Assembly: GCA_030431825.1 (NCBI GenBank)
Contig: JAUIIJ010000015.1
Location: 26,094-90,093 of the forward strand
DNA: 64,000 nucleotides
Direction: 5' to 3'
Origin: Alphaproteobacteria bacterium
GTDB taxonomy: Bacteria > Pseudomonadota > Alphaproteobacteria > Rhodobacterales > Rhodobacteraceae
Shown: piece by piece, positions 1 through 9,258 of the stretch
Layout of the letters: every line of letters begins with the position of its first letter
Numbering within the stretch: the first letter of the stretch is position 1
Translations under genes and position numbers: made by a program
Notes under the pieces: generated by a model
The model's database searches: none
What the model saw: the letters and a program-made list of their open reading frames with translations, nothing else
Told to the model about the DNA's origin: nothing

Positions 1-2
1 AT

Positions 3-473
3 GCGGATCGTCCGGCGCTGGATTATTCGCGTGCCCTGATCTGGAAGCGATACCGCAAGGTCTGCAGGATTGCCGCCGGAATCGATGCGCAAACCGAGGA
101 CGAAGAGGTGCACCGCCTGCGCATCCAGTGCAAGAAGCTGCGCTATCTCATGGAGTTTTTCGGACCGGTCTTTCCCAGGGCAGAGTTCCAGAGCATTCTG
201 AAACCCCTCAAGCGGTTGCAGGACAACCTGGGGCTGTTCAACGATTACTCGGTGCAGCAGGACAACCTGCGCGCGTTGCTCGACGATCTGGGCCGCACAT
301 CCGAAAAGAAAAACCTGGAAATCGCTCAGAGTGTTGGCGCGCTGGTCGCCGTACTGCACCGCAAGCAACTTGAAGAGCGCGCCAAGGTCATGAAAAGCTT
401 TGGAAATTTCAACAGCAAGACGACCCGGGACACGTTTCGCACCCTGTTCCATGATACAGAGGGCAAGAAATGA
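3..473 (+). CDS. CHAD domain protein, 3' part only
   Basis: The frame is open from the window edge, so the gene starts upstream; 156 residues are visible. The pattern WKRYRKV followed by HRLRIQCKKLRYLMEFF is the conserved histidine- and basic-rich helical repeat of CHAD domains. The family is known to bind polyphosphate through basic surfaces and to associate with polyphosphate granules. The GTG at 108 lies inside the domain and is not a real start. The stop overlaps the ATG of the ParA-type gene by 4 nt, and a CYTH gene follows that one, so the three genes look translationally coupled. Whether the missing N-terminal part carries another domain cannot be seen. Confidence 0.85.
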   Translation, partial: ADRPALDYSRALIWKRYRKVCRIAAGIDAQTEDEEVHRLRIQCKKLRYLMEFFGPVFPRAEFQSILKPLKRLQDNLGLFNDYSVQQDNLRALLDDLGRTSEKKNLEIAQSVGALVAVLHRKQLEERAKVMKSFGNFNSKTTRDTFRTLFHDTEGKK

Positions 474-1216
474 AGATTATCGCCTGCTATTCGAACAAGG
501 GCGGCGTCGGCAAGACCGCAACCGCCGTGAACCTGGCACATGCCTTTGCCGAGGCCGGATCCCGTACGCTGATGTGTGACCTCGACCCGCAGGGCGCGTC
601 GAGCTTCTATTTTCGCGTAAAGGCGTCAAAGAAACTGAAGGACGCCAGCTTCTTCAAGGATGTGGAGCGCTTTACCGGGGCAATCCGCGCCAGCGACTTC
701 GACAATCTCGACATTCTGCCCGCCAATCTGAGCTTTCGCGATTTCGACATCTTCCTGTCGCGGATGAAGAACAGCCGCTCGCGGCTCAAGAAGGCGCTCA
801 AGGCCGGCGGCAGCGACTATGACGTGGTAATCCTGGACTGCCCGCCCAACATCTCGACCCTTTCGGAGAACGTGTTCCGCGCCGCCGATTGCATCGTGGT
901 TCCGGTGATCCCCACCTCGCTTTCGGAGCACACGTTCGAGCAGCTGATGGATTTCTTCAAGGCCAACAAGCTTGAGCGCAAGAAGATCCTGGGGTTCTTT
1001 TCCATGGTGCAGCGCTCAAAGAAGCTGCACCGCGAGACCGAGGACAGGATGCGCAAGCAGCACCGCAAACGGTTCCTGGACACCAGCATCCCGTTCACCT
1101 CCGAGGTCGAAAAGATGGGTATTCACCGCGCGCCCGTTGCGACATATGCCGGCAACCATTCCGCCGCCACGGCCTATCGCGATCTCTACGCCGAAGTGAT
1201 GGCGCACCTTAAATGA
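470..1216 (+). CDS. ParA/MinD-type P-loop ATPase
   Basis: 248 residues. The deviant Walker A motif KGGVGKT lies at residues 10-16, an LMCDLDPQG motif near residue 40 and a Walker B-like VVILDCPPN near residue 120, the layout of ParA-family partition ATPases. No N-terminal DNA-binding extension is present, so it resembles orphan cargo-positioning ParA proteins rather than plasmid type Ia ParA. No parB-like gene or parS-like repeat is visible. It is sandwiched with 4-nt overlaps on both sides between CHAD and CYTH genes, which suggests a role connected with polyphosphate or its granules. That role is inference; the family assignment is secure. Confidence 0.9.
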   Translation: MKIIACYSNKGGVGKTATAVNLAHAFAEAGSRTLMCDLDPQGASSFYFRVKASKKLKDASFFKDVERFTGAIRASDFDNLDILPANLSFRDFDIFLSRMKNSRSRLKKALKAGGSDYDVVILDCPPNISTLSENVFRAADCIVVPVIPTSLSEHTFEQLMDFFKANKLERKKILGFFSMVQRSKKLHRETEDRMRKQHRKRFLDTSIPFTSEVEKMGIHRAPVATYAGNHSAATAYRDLYAEVMAHLK

Positions 1217-1695
1217 CCCGGGCCACCGAAGTCGAGCGCAAGTTTCTCGTTGCGGAATTGCCGGACCTGACGCGCGCACGCGCCGTGCGCATTCGGCAGG
1301 GATACCTCACCAGCAAGCCCGACTCGGTGGAGATCCGGCTGCGTCAGAAAGGCGACACCTATCTGACCACACTCAAGAAGGGGGCCGGTCTTGAACGCGT
1401 GGAATGCGAGGCGGAAATCTCGGAGGCGCATTTTGACGCCTTCTGGCCGGCGACCGAGGGGCGGCGCGTCGAAAAGACCCGCTGGACCGGCCGGCTTGCC
1501 TGCGGCGCCACGTTCGAACTCGACATTTTCGAAGGCACGCTCGCACCGCTTGTTCTGGTCGAGGTCGAATTCGGGACGCGCGAGGAAGCCTCGGGTTTTC
1601 AACCGCCTGCCTGGTTCGGCCAGGACGTGACCGACGACGCGCGTTATTCCAACGCAAGCCTTGCGGCGAGCGGTGCACCGGCGCCAGGCGCCTAG
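1213..1695 (+). CDS. CYTH domain protein (triphosphate tunnel metalloenzyme)
   Basis: 160 residues beginning MTRATEVERKFLV, where EVERK (residues 6-10) is the ExExK signature of CYTH/triphosphate tunnel enzymes. Alternating basic and acidic strands follow (RIRQGYL, EIRLRQKG, TLKKG, ERVECEAEI, ELDIFEG, LVEVEFGT), matching the tunnel lining. Family members hydrolyse inorganic triphosphate or other triphosphates; class IV adenylate cyclases share the fold. The start overlaps the ParA-type stop by 4 nt. CHAD and CYTH are often fused or adjacent in bacteria; here they are separate and flank an ATPase. The substrate is unknown, with inorganic tri- or polyphosphate the best guess. Confidence 0.88.
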   Translation: MTRATEVERKFLVAELPDLTRARAVRIRQGYLTSKPDSVEIRLRQKGDTYLTTLKKGAGLERVECEAEISEAHFDAFWPATEGRRVEKTRWTGRLACGATFELDIFEGTLAPLVLVEVEFGTREEASGFQPPAWFGQDVTDDARYSNASLAASGAPAPGA

Positions 1696-1809
1696 CCGCC
1701 CGCGCGGCGACCTGCCGGGCATCAACAGCAGTTGCCATTTCGCCCGGCATGTTTACGTTGATTGCGAAGGACGACGCGAGGTCCTGTCGCAATTTCGGAT
1801 ATCTGAAAC

Positions 1810-2910
1810 GTGTCTCTGTGGAAGCAGTTCCTGATCCTCGGCATTCTTGCCGTGCTTGCCATTGCCGGGTACGAAGCCTTTGATCGCTATGCCGGTTCGT
1901 CGGATGACGCGGGCAGTGCGACGCCGGTCGGGGCACGCGCGGCGGTGGTCGAACTCGCCCGGGCCGAGACATCGACCCTGAGCCAGACAGTCGAAGCCGT
2001 TGGCACCAGCCGCGCCCACCAGTCTGTCGAGATTGTCCCGCAAGCCGAGGGACGCGTCGTCGAGATGAATTTTACGGCCGGGCAACGTGTCGAGGAAGGC
2101 ACGGTTCTGGTCCGGCTTGACGACACCATCGAGCGCGCCGATCTGACCGAAGCAGAAGCCCGCCTGCGCGAACGCGGCAAGGTGTTCGAGCGGATGACCC
2201 AGCTGAGCAACAGCAACGCGGTGGCCGAAGCGGCACTTGAGGATTCGATCGCCCGGCTGGCCGAAGCCCGCGCCGAGCTTGACCGCGCCCGCCAGCGTCT
2301 GAACGAACGCAGCATCCGCGCGCCGTTTTCCGGTATTGTCGGGCTCGCCGAGGTGGACAGGGGCGCGCGCGTGGCACCCGGCACGGTCATCACCCGGCTG
2401 GACGATCTGAGCGAAATCGAAGTCGAGTTCTCGCTGCCCGAAACACTGTTCGCCCGGGTCCGGACCGGCCAGCGGCTGGTCGCGACCAGCATCGCCTTTC
2501 CCGGTCAGGGCTTTACGGGCCAGATAGATGCCGTGGACAGCCGGATCGACCCGATCAGCCGCGCGTTCCGCACGCGGGCGATCATTCCCAACCCCGACGG
2601 GCTGTTGCCTGCGGGCATGTTCATGGCGCTGGAACTGACGCTGTCTCAGGATGACTTTGTCGTCGTCCCCGAGGAAGCGATCATCTTTCAGGCCGCCGAG
2701 ACCTACGTCTTTACCGTTCAGGCAGGCATCGCCCGACGCACCCGCGTGACAACGGGGCAACGACGCGACGGCATGGTCGCGGTCCTGGACGGGCTGGATG
2801 CGGGAACAGATGTGGTCGTGCGCGGCCTGCACCGGGTCCACGATGGCAACCCCGTGGAAATCCTCGGCGCGCCACCGTCGGATGCGACGCCTGACGGGGC
2901 GGACTCATGA
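1810..2910 (+). CDS. RND efflux periplasmic adaptor (membrane fusion protein)
   Basis: 366 residues with a GTG start and a single N-terminal membrane segment (FLILGILAVLAIAGY) that anchors the protein to the inner membrane; no lipobox is seen. The order is that of HlyD/AcrA-type adaptors: a lipoyl half (SVEIVPQAEGRVVEMNF), a coiled-coil hairpin rich in Glu, Arg and Ala (about residues 105-165), a second lipoyl half (RSIRAPFSGIVGLAEVDRGARV) and a beta-barrel. It would link the RND pump to an outer membrane channel. Its stop overlaps the pump gene by 4 nt. No TolC-type gene is present in the window. Confidence 0.92.
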   Translation: MSLWKQFLILGILAVLAIAGYEAFDRYAGSSDDAGSATPVGARAAVVELARAETSTLSQTVEAVGTSRAHQSVEIVPQAEGRVVEMNFTAGQRVEEGTVLVRLDDTIERADLTEAEARLRERGKVFERMTQLSNSNAVAEAALEDSIARLAEARAELDRARQRLNERSIRAPFSGIVGLAEVDRGARVAPGTVITRLDDLSEIEVEFSLPETLFARVRTGQRLVATSIAFPGQGFTGQIDAVDSRIDPISRAFRTRAIIPNPDGLLPAGMFMALELTLSQDDFVVVPEEAIIFQAAETYVFTVQAGIARRTRVTTGQRRDGMVAVLDGLDAGTDVVVRGLHRVHDGNPVEILGAPPSDATPDGADS

Positions 2911-5900
2911 CGCTCTCGGACATCTCGGTCCGGCGCCCGGTCCTGGCAGCGGTAGCCAGCCTGTTGCTGATCGTCTTCGGCATCGGCGCGTTGCGCGACA
3001 TCCCGGTGCGAGAATTGCCGGATGTCGACAATGCGGTGGTGACCATAACCACCACTTATCGCGGCGCCGCGCCCGAAGTGATCGACACCGACATAACCGA
3101 AACCGTCGAGGGCGCGGTTGCCTCGATTTCCGGGATACGTTCGATCAGTTCGGAAAGCCGTCAGGGCCGGTCGCGCGTCACCATCGAGTTCGAGGTCGGG
3201 CGTGACATCGAGATTGCCGCCAATGACGTGCGCGATGCAGTCGGGCGCGTGCGCGATGATCTGCCCGAAGAGGCCGACACCCCCGAGGTCGAGAAAAGCG
3301 ATGCCGACGCCGACCCGGTCATGCGGCTGGCGATCACGTCCGACCGGATGACCACCGCCGAGATCACCGATTATGTCGATCGTTTCATCGCGGATCGGCT
3401 GGCGACCCTGGATGGCGTTGCCAGTCTGCAAATCTATGGCGAAAGGTCATTTGCGGTGCGCATCTGGCTTGATCGCCGCGCGCTCGCGGCACGCGGCCTC
3501 ACGGTGTCCGACGTGGAACAGGCGTTGCGGCGCAACAATGTCGAGCTGCCCGCCGGAGAAGTCACCTCGCGCAGCCGGCAACTGACCGTGCGACTGAACA
3601 GCCGTTTGAAAAGTATAGATGATTTCCGCGACGTGGTTCTCGACCGGGTGGGCGGATATCCCGTACGCCTGAGCGATGTGGCCCGCGTCGAGCCGGGTGT
3701 GGCAGACGATTCCACCATCGCGCGCAGCGACGGCAAAGACGCGGTGGGCGTCGCCATCCAGCGGCAGAGCCAGTCGAACACGCTCAGGATTTCCAACGCG
3801 GTCAGGGAAGAGATTGCACTGCTTCGCCCGACTCTGCCAGAGGGCATGGACATCAATGTCGGCTCGGACGACGCGCTGTTTGTCGGGGCCTCGATCCGCG
3901 AAGTCGTGCAGGCGCTGTTCATCTCGCTCGGTCTTGTGGTGCTGGTCATCCTCTTGTTCCTGCGCAGCTTTCGCGCCACCCTTATCCCGGCGATCACCAT
4001 TCCCGTGTCCCTGCTCGGGGTATTCGTGCTGATCGGGGTCTGGGGTTTTTCGATGAATACCCTGACGCTCCTGGCCCTGTTGCTGGCGATCGGGCTGGTT
4101 GTGGATGACGCCATCGTCGTGCTCGAGAACATCCAGCGCCGGATCGAGAATGGCGAAAGCCCGATGGTCGCAAGCCTGCGTGGGGCCCGCCAGGTGACGT
4201 TTGCGGTGCTGGCCACCTCGGTCACGCTGATCGCGGTGTTCATTCCACTGTCTTTCATGCCCGGTCAGGTCGGACGGCTGTTCATCGAGTTCGGCTGGGT
4301 CATGGCGGGCACCGTGGCAATTTCCACCTTTGTTGCCCTGACCGCCTGTCCCGCGCTGGCCTCAAAGATCCTGAGCCGCAAGTCGGTGACCGTCGATCAG
4401 CCCGCGGATGCGCCTCGCGGACCGATCCAGATGGCCTATGCCGCGTTCCTGACGCGCATGTTGCGCATGCCGCTCGTGGTTCTGGCGCTTGCCATCGTCG
4501 TGACCGGTGGGGCTGCACTGTTCTTCGGGACGCTCCCCCGCGAACTGGCCCCGCGCGAAGATCGCGGCGTCGGCTTCGTGCCCCTGACGGCACCTCAGGG
4601 CAGCACGGTGCAATATTCCGATCTCGCCGCGCGGCAGGTCGAGGAAATCCTGCAACCGCTGCGCGACGAGGGCGTGATCGAAAGCGTGTTCACCTTCTCC
4701 GGCTTCGGCAACCGCGCATGGCGTGCCTTCGTGGTGTTTCGTCTGGCACCGTGGGACGCGCGGACCATGCCCGCCGCGGACGTGGTCGGGCGCATCGCAC
4801 CGCAGATCGCCCGCATGACTCTGGCCCGGGGCTTTCCGGTCACACCGGCCGGGCTGGGACTGCGCGGCAGTTCCACGCCGGTACGCGTCGTGGTCAGCGG
4901 GCCGGATTTCGACAGTGTAAAGGATTGGGCAACCGCCCTGCTGATGCAGGCGGAGCAGATCGAGGGGCTCGCCAATCCCGAGATCAATTTTGAACAGAAC
5001 CTGCCGCAGCTCGAGGTCAATATAGACCGTGCCCGCGCCGACGATCTGGGGATTTCGGTCGATACCGTCGCCAATACCATGCAGACCATGCTCGCCTCGC
5101 GGCAGGTCACCACATTTGTCAGCCGGGGGCGGGAGTATCCGGTGATCCTGCAGGCCGAAGAGCAGGACCGCCAATCGCCCTCGGATATCGACAACATATT
5201 CATTCGCTCCGGAGATGGCGAAACACTCGTGCCCCTTGGTGCGCTGGTCTCGGTCACGGAGAATGCGGCCTCGCCCTCGCTGCGACGGTTCGACCGCCTG
5301 CCTTCGGTGCAACTCTCGGGCGCGCTGGCCCCCGGTGCGGATCTGGGGAGAGTGCTGAACGACCTGGAAGCGGCGGCAGGCACCATCCTGCCAGCCGGGG
5401 GCAAACTGGGCTACGAAGGCCAGTCGCGCACCTTCAAGGATACGTCGGCGGGCACCGGCATGGTCTTCGCTCTTTCCCTGCTCATCGTATTCCTTGTTCT
5501 GGCCGCCCAGTTCGAGAGTTTCATTCACCCGGTAACCATCCTGCTGACCGTGCCCGCCGGCGTCGCGGGCGCGATCTATGCGATGGCGCTCGGGGGCCTG
5601 TCGCTGAATATCTACAGCCAGATCGGGATCATCCTGCTGATCGGGCTGGTCGCCAAGAATGGCATCCTGATCGTCGAATTTGCCAACCAGCTGCGTGATG
5701 AGGGAAAATCCACACGCGAAGCGGTGGTCCTGTCCGCCGTGCTGCGGCTGCGGCCCATCGTGATGACGGTCCTGTCCACGATCCTGGGTGCCTTGCCGCT
5801 GGTCCTGGCCACCGGGGCGGGCGCCGAAAGCCGCAATGCCATCGGCACCGTGATCATCGCGGGGCTGGCCATGGCGTCGGCGCTGATGCTGGTGGTGACA

Positions 5901-5996
5901 CCGGTGCTCTATGACCTGCTCGCCCGCTTTACCAAGCCGCGCGGCGCGGTCGAACGCGCGCTGGAGGACGAATTGCGGGCCGCGCCCGTCGACTGA
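2907..5996 (+). CDS. RND efflux pump, inner membrane subunit (HAE1/AcrB-like)
   Basis: 1029 residues, the usual length. It starts MTLSDISVRRPVLAAVASLLLIVFG, the standard first helix, followed by porter-domain motifs (RELPDVDNAVVTITTTYRGAAPEVIDTDITE) and two blocks of helices split by two large periplasmic loops. The proton-relay acidic pair is visible in the fourth helix (LLLAIGLVVDDAIVVLENIQRR). It is a proton-driven exporter working with the adaptor encoded just upstream. The substrate is unknown. It reads as intact. Confidence 0.94.
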   Translation: MTLSDISVRRPVLAAVASLLLIVFGIGALRDIPVRELPDVDNAVVTITTTYRGAAPEVIDTDITETVEGAVASISGIRSISSESRQGRSRVTIEFEVGRDIEIAANDVRDAVGRVRDDLPEEADTPEVEKSDADADPVMRLAITSDRMTTAEITDYVDRFIADRLATLDGVASLQIYGERSFAVRIWLDRRALAARGLTVSDVEQALRRNNVELPAGEVTSRSRQLTVRLNSRLKSIDDFRDVVLDRVGGYPVRLSDVARVEPGVADDSTIARSDGKDAVGVAIQRQSQSNTLRISNAVREEIALLRPTLPEGMDINVGSDDALFVGASIREVVQALFISLGLVVLVILLFLRSFRATLIPAITIPVSLLGVFVLIGVWGFSMNTLTLLALLLAIGLVVDDAIVVLENIQRRIENGESPMVASLRGARQVTFAVLATSVTLIAVFIPLSFMPGQVGRLFIEFGWVMAGTVAISTFVALTACPALASKILSRKSVTVDQPADAPRGPIQMAYAAFLTRMLRMPLVVLALAIVVTGGAALFFGTLPRELAPREDRGVGFVPLTAPQGSTVQYSDLAARQVEEILQPLRDEGVIESVFTFSGFGNRAWRAFVVFRLAPWDARTMPAADVVGRIAPQIARMTLARGFPVTPAGLGLRGSSTPVRVVVSGPDFDSVKDWATALLMQAEQIEGLANPEINFEQNLPQLEVNIDRARADDLGISVDTVANTMQTMLASRQVTTFVSRGREYPVILQAEEQDRQSPSDIDNIFIRSGDGETLVPLGALVSVTENAASPSLRRFDRLPSVQLSGALAPGADLGRVLNDLEAAAGTILPAGGKLGYEGQSRTFKDTSAGTGMVFALSLLIVFLVLAAQFESFIHPVTILLTVPAGVAGAIYAMALGGLSLNIYSQIGIILLIGLVAKNGILIVEFANQLRDEGKSTREAVVLSAVLRLRPIVMTVLSTILGALPLVLATGAGAESRNAIGTVIIAGLAMASALMLVVTPVLYDLLARFTKPRGAVERALEDELRAAPVD

Positions 5997-6045
5997 ACCG
6001 CGCCACATCGGCATGACGACATTCGCTGTTCGGTCGCAACGGCCC

Positions 6046-6333
6046 TTACGCCTCGGTCCACTCGAGATCTGAAAACTCTTCGCGAAACGCAAACCGCCTG
6101 AGGTGATCCTCGACGATGAAACGGGCCACCCCCAGACCCTTTTCATCCTCGGCCGTGATCACGATCTTCAGCCCGTGATCGTCGGCGACAAGGGTGGCGC
6201 GCCCCGGCGGCAGATCTGCATGGCCGGATGTGTCGTCGAACTCCACGGCGACCTTATGCGCAAAATGCCTGCACAATTGTTGCAGGTATTTCGATCCGTT
6301 CGGGGTTTCAAAGTGGCCTTGCGACGACAACAT
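6046..6333 (-). CDS. DUF2218 domain protein
   Basis: 95 residues with the DUF2218 pattern: TPNGSKYLQQLCRHFAHK near the start, VEFDDTSG, then HLRRFAFREEFSDLEW at the end. The biochemical role is unknown, but members of this family are commonly next to iron and siderophore uptake genes. Here the gene diverges from an iron-siderophore ABC operon, sharing a 130-bp promoter region, which fits co-regulation by iron. It has no signal peptide, so it is cytoplasmic. Confidence 0.85.
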   Translation of the reverse strand: MLSSQGHFETPNGSKYLQQLCRHFAHKVAVEFDDTSGHADLPPGRATLVADDHGLKIVITAEDEKGLGVARFIVEDHLRRFAFREEFSDLEWTEA

Positions 6334-6357
6334 GCGGCGTTCCCATTTCCGATTCTT

Positions 6358-6369
6358 TTACTATGGTAA
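6358..6369. promoter_or_regulatory. Short dyad in the DUF2218/siderophore divergent promoter
   Basis: TTACTATGGTAA is a near-perfect inverted repeat in an AT-rich patch only 25 bp from the DUF2218 start and about 95 bp from the binding-protein start. It could be an operator or overlap a -10 element. It does not match a full Fur, RirA or Irr box, so the regulator is not assigned. Confidence 0.3.
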
Positions 6370-6463
6370 TCTCTTGACCCTCACCGGACAACGCCCTATT
6401 GCGGCCCCGAACGTCAGTAGCCAACGCCAGCAGCGTGAGCCAACACATCCTCAGGAGTCGGCC

Positions 6464-7369
6464 ATGTCCTTGCGTTTTCTACGATATTTTTCCTTCCTCG
6501 TGACCATGTCAGCAACATCCGCCATTGCGGAGCCGATCACCGTCGAGACCGCGTCCGGGCCCATGACGGTGGCCGAACGCCCCGAGAGCATCGTGGCGCT
6601 GGACGTGGCCGCAATCGACACGCTGACGGCCCTCGGGGTCGCGCCTTCGGGTGTGGTTACCCCGCTCTTCGTCGACTACCTGGACGAGGCGACCGCAGGG
6701 CTTCCCGCCGTCGGGTCCCTGTTTGAACCCGATTTCGAGGCGATCGCCGCACTGAACCCCGACCTGATCGTGGTGGGCGGTCGCTCGGTGGCGATGGCAG
6801 ACGCGTTGTCGTCCATTGCCCCGGTCGCCGACATGACCATCGGCACCGACATGATCGCGGATGGCCTGTCGCGGCTGGACGCCTATGCCGCGCTGACCGG
6901 GACCGAAGATACCGCTGAAGACCTGCGGCGCGCGATCTCCGACCGGCTCGAGCGTGCGAGAGCCATGGTTGCGGATCGCGGCAACGTGCTGATCCTGATG
7001 ACAAACGGGCCCAAACTGTCGGTATTTGGCCGCGACAGCCGTTTCGGTTGGCTGCATACCGCGCTGAACTGGCCACAGGCCGTGGACGACATTTCCGAGT
7101 CGCGCCACGGCGAGGCCGTGACCTTTGAATACATCGCCGCAGCGGACCCGGATACGCTGGTTGTCATCGATCGCGGTCAGGCCGTGGGCGAAGGGACCGA
7201 GAACGCCCGTGCGACACTGGACAATAACCTCATCCATGACACCGGGGCCTGGAAATCGGGCAGCGTGATCTATTTGGCACCGGCGGAAACCTATATCGCC
7301 GCAGGAGGGGCGCAGGCCATCATCCGTACCCTCGACGACCTTATCGCCGCATTGGCAGAGTCGGCCTGA
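6464..7369 (+). CDS. Siderophore ABC transporter, periplasmic binding protein
   Basis: 301 residues. The ATG at 6464 follows AGGAG and opens a clear signal peptide (MSLRFLRYFSFLVTMSATSAIA); the open frame extends further upstream but without coding character. The body has the class III (FepB/FatB/CeuE) pattern: ERPESIVALDVAAIDTLTALGV, LFEPDFEAIAALNPDLIVVGGR, and a long backbone helix between the lobes. It would capture a ferric-siderophore in the periplasm and pass it to the two permeases downstream. First gene of an operon with 8 nt to the first permease gene. Confidence 0.9.
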   Translation: MSLRFLRYFSFLVTMSATSAIAEPITVETASGPMTVAERPESIVALDVAAIDTLTALGVAPSGVVTPLFVDYLDEATAGLPAVGSLFEPDFEAIAALNPDLIVVGGRSVAMADALSSIAPVADMTIGTDMIADGLSRLDAYAALTGTEDTAEDLRRAISDRLERARAMVADRGNVLILMTNGPKLSVFGRDSRFGWLHTALNWPQAVDDISESRHGEAVTFEYIAAADPDTLVVIDRGQAVGEGTENARATLDNNLIHDTGAWKSGSVIYLAPAETYIAAGGAQAIIRTLDDLIAALAESA

Positions 7370-7376
7370 GATCCGA

Positions 7377-8324
7377 ATGCGCCTGTGGCTTGGACTTGTC
7401 GGCGTCCTGCTTCTGGCGGTCATTTCGCTGTTCATCGGTGTCATCCCGCTCAGCCCGCGCGATGTGTTCACCGACCCCGAAGCCACGCGCCTGATGTTGA
7501 CCAGCCGCCTGCCCCGCACCCTCGCGGCCTTGCTCGCCGGTGCGGCGCTGGCGATCACCGGCCAGATCATGCAGGTGCTGGCGCGTAACCGCTTTGTCGA
7601 GCCGATGACGGCCGGAGCCGGGCAGAGCGCCGCGCTCGGGGTCCTGCTGGCGACGCTGCTGATCCCCGGTGCGCCGGTCTGGATCAAGATGTGCCTGGCC
7701 GCGGCAACCACCCTGGCGGGCAGCGTGGGATTGCTGGTGCTGATCCGGCCGCTGCCGCCGACCCAACCCCTGCTGGTACCGCTGGTTGCGCTGATCTACG
7801 GCGGTCTGATCGGGGCCGCTGTCAATTTCGTCGCCTATCAGGGCGACATGATGCAATACTTGCAGGTCTGGCTCACCGGCGAACTGTCGGGCGTTCTCAA
7901 GGGCCGCTACGAATTGCTCTGGATCGCCGGTGTGGCGGCGGCGGCGACATGGTTCATCGCCGGGCGCATTACGCTTCTCAACCTTGGCGATGACGTGGCC
8001 CGCAGTCTCGGGATCAACGTGCGGAATGTCACGGCGGCGGGATTGCTGGCGGTGTCGGTCGTTACCGCGATGGTGGTCGTTACGCTGGGCGCCATCCCCT
8101 TTGTCGGCCTCGTCGTTCCCAATCTTGTATCGCGCAGGATGGGCGACAACCTGCCGCGAACATTGCCGTTCACCGCATTGATCGGGGCGGGGCTGGTGCT
8201 TGCAGCGGATATTTGCGGCCGCACCATCAGGGCACCGTTCGAAGTGCCGGTCGCAGCGGTGATCGGTGTGGTCGGGGCCGTTCTGTTCCTGATCCTGCTC
8301 TATCGCGAGCCGCGCCATGGATAG
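7377..8324 (+). CDS. Iron-siderophore ABC transporter permease 1 (FecCD family)
   Basis: 315 residues, strongly hydrophobic, with the FecCD/BtuC layout. The signatures SRLPRTLAALLAGAALAITGQIMQ near the N-terminus and GAIPFVGLVVPNLVSRR, the coupling region that contacts the ATPase, are both present. It forms the membrane channel with the next gene product. The stop region overlaps the start of permease 2 by 8 nt, suggesting coupled translation. Confidence 0.92.
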   Translation: MRLWLGLVGVLLLAVISLFIGVIPLSPRDVFTDPEATRLMLTSRLPRTLAALLAGAALAITGQIMQVLARNRFVEPMTAGAGQSAALGVLLATLLIPGAPVWIKMCLAAATTLAGSVGLLVLIRPLPPTQPLLVPLVALIYGGLIGAAVNFVAYQGDMMQYLQVWLTGELSGVLKGRYELLWIAGVAAAATWFIAGRITLLNLGDDVARSLGINVRNVTAAGLLAVSVVTAMVVVTLGAIPFVGLVVPNLVSRRMGDNLPRTLPFTALIGAGLVLAADICGRTIRAPFEVPVAAVIGVVGAVLFLILLYREPRHG

Positions 8325-9258
8325 GCGTCTGGCCCTGCTCTGTGGCCTGCTCGCTTTGTCCTGCGTCGCCTTCATGCTGCTGGGCGCGGTCGGTTCCTGG
8401 GAATTCCTTTTGCAATTCCGCCTGCGCCGCCTCGCTGCGCTGCTGCTGGTCGGGATCTGCCTGTCCACCGCCACGGTCTTGTTCCAGACGATTGCGGGCA
8501 ATCGCATCCTGACGCCTTCGCTCATCGGGTTCGACGCCCTTTATATCCTCATCCTGACCGCGATGGTTCAGGTCCTTGGGCTTGCCGGGTTTGCCGCGAT
8601 CCCCGCACCGGTCATCTTTGCGATCAACCTCGCGGCGATGACCGCTCTTGGCATGCTGTTGTTCGGCGTGCTCATGTTCGGGGCCAAGGGCGACATGATC
8701 AAGCTGGTGCTGACCGGGATCGTTGCCGGGATTCTGATCCGGTCGCTGACCGAATTCCTGCAACGGATGATCGACCCCAGTGAGTTCCAGATGATCCAGG
8801 CCGCAAGCTTTGCGCGTTTTACCCATGTGGACACCGGGCTGCTGGTCCTGACAGCCGCAGCGAGCCTGCCGGCGCTTGCACTGACGTGGCGGGTTCGGTT
8901 CCGGCTGGATGTTCTGGCGCTTGGCTCCGAGCTTGCAACCGGTCTCGGGGAAAATCCGCAACGCGGGCGCAAACAGGTGCTCGCCCTGATCTGCGTGCTG
9001 GTCGCCTCGGCGACGGCGCTGGCAGGGCCATCGGGATTGTTTGGCCTGATCGTCACCGCGCTGGCCTACCTCGTCGCGCCGGGCACGCGCCATGCGGTCA
9101 CGCTGCCGACGGCGGCGCTGGTCGGGTGCATCGTGCTGGTCGCCGGGCAAACCGTGATGGAGCGGGTTCTCGACCTGTCCACCCCCCTGCCCGTGGTTGT
9201 CGAATTGCTGGGCGGGCTGGTGTTTCTGTTCCTTGTTCTGAAAAGGCATATCCGATGA
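8317..9258 (+). CDS. Iron-siderophore ABC transporter permease 2 (FecCD family)
   Basis: 313 residues, paralogous to the preceding permease. It has FRLRRLAALLLVGICLSTATVLFQ near the N-terminus and GPSGLFGLIVTALAYLVAPGTRH in the coupling region. The two permeases would form a heterodimer. The stop overlaps the ATPase ATG by 4 nt. Confidence 0.92.
   Translation: MDRRLALLCGLLALSCVAFMLLGAVGSWEFLLQFRLRRLAALLLVGICLSTATVLFQTIAGNRILTPSLIGFDALYILILTAMVQVLGLAGFAAIPAPVIFAINLAAMTALGMLLFGVLMFGAKGDMIKLVLTGIVAGILIRSLTEFLQRMIDPSEFQMIQAASFARFTHVDTGLLVLTAAASLPALALTWRVRFRLDVLALGSELATGLGENPQRGRKQVLALICVLVASATALAGPSGLFGLIVTALAYLVAPGTRHAVTLPTAALVGCIVLVAGQTVMERVLDLSTPLPVVVELLGGLVFLFLVLKRHIR

Noticed and set aside
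4362..6146. 594-codon open frame opposite the RND pump
   Set aside because: Shadow frame of low-complexity composition; the pump on the plus strand is complete.
8886..9254. Upstream extension of the siderophore ATPase frame
   Set aside because: It lies within the permease 2 gene in another frame; the ATG at 9255 gives the normal ATPase start with a 4-nt overlap.
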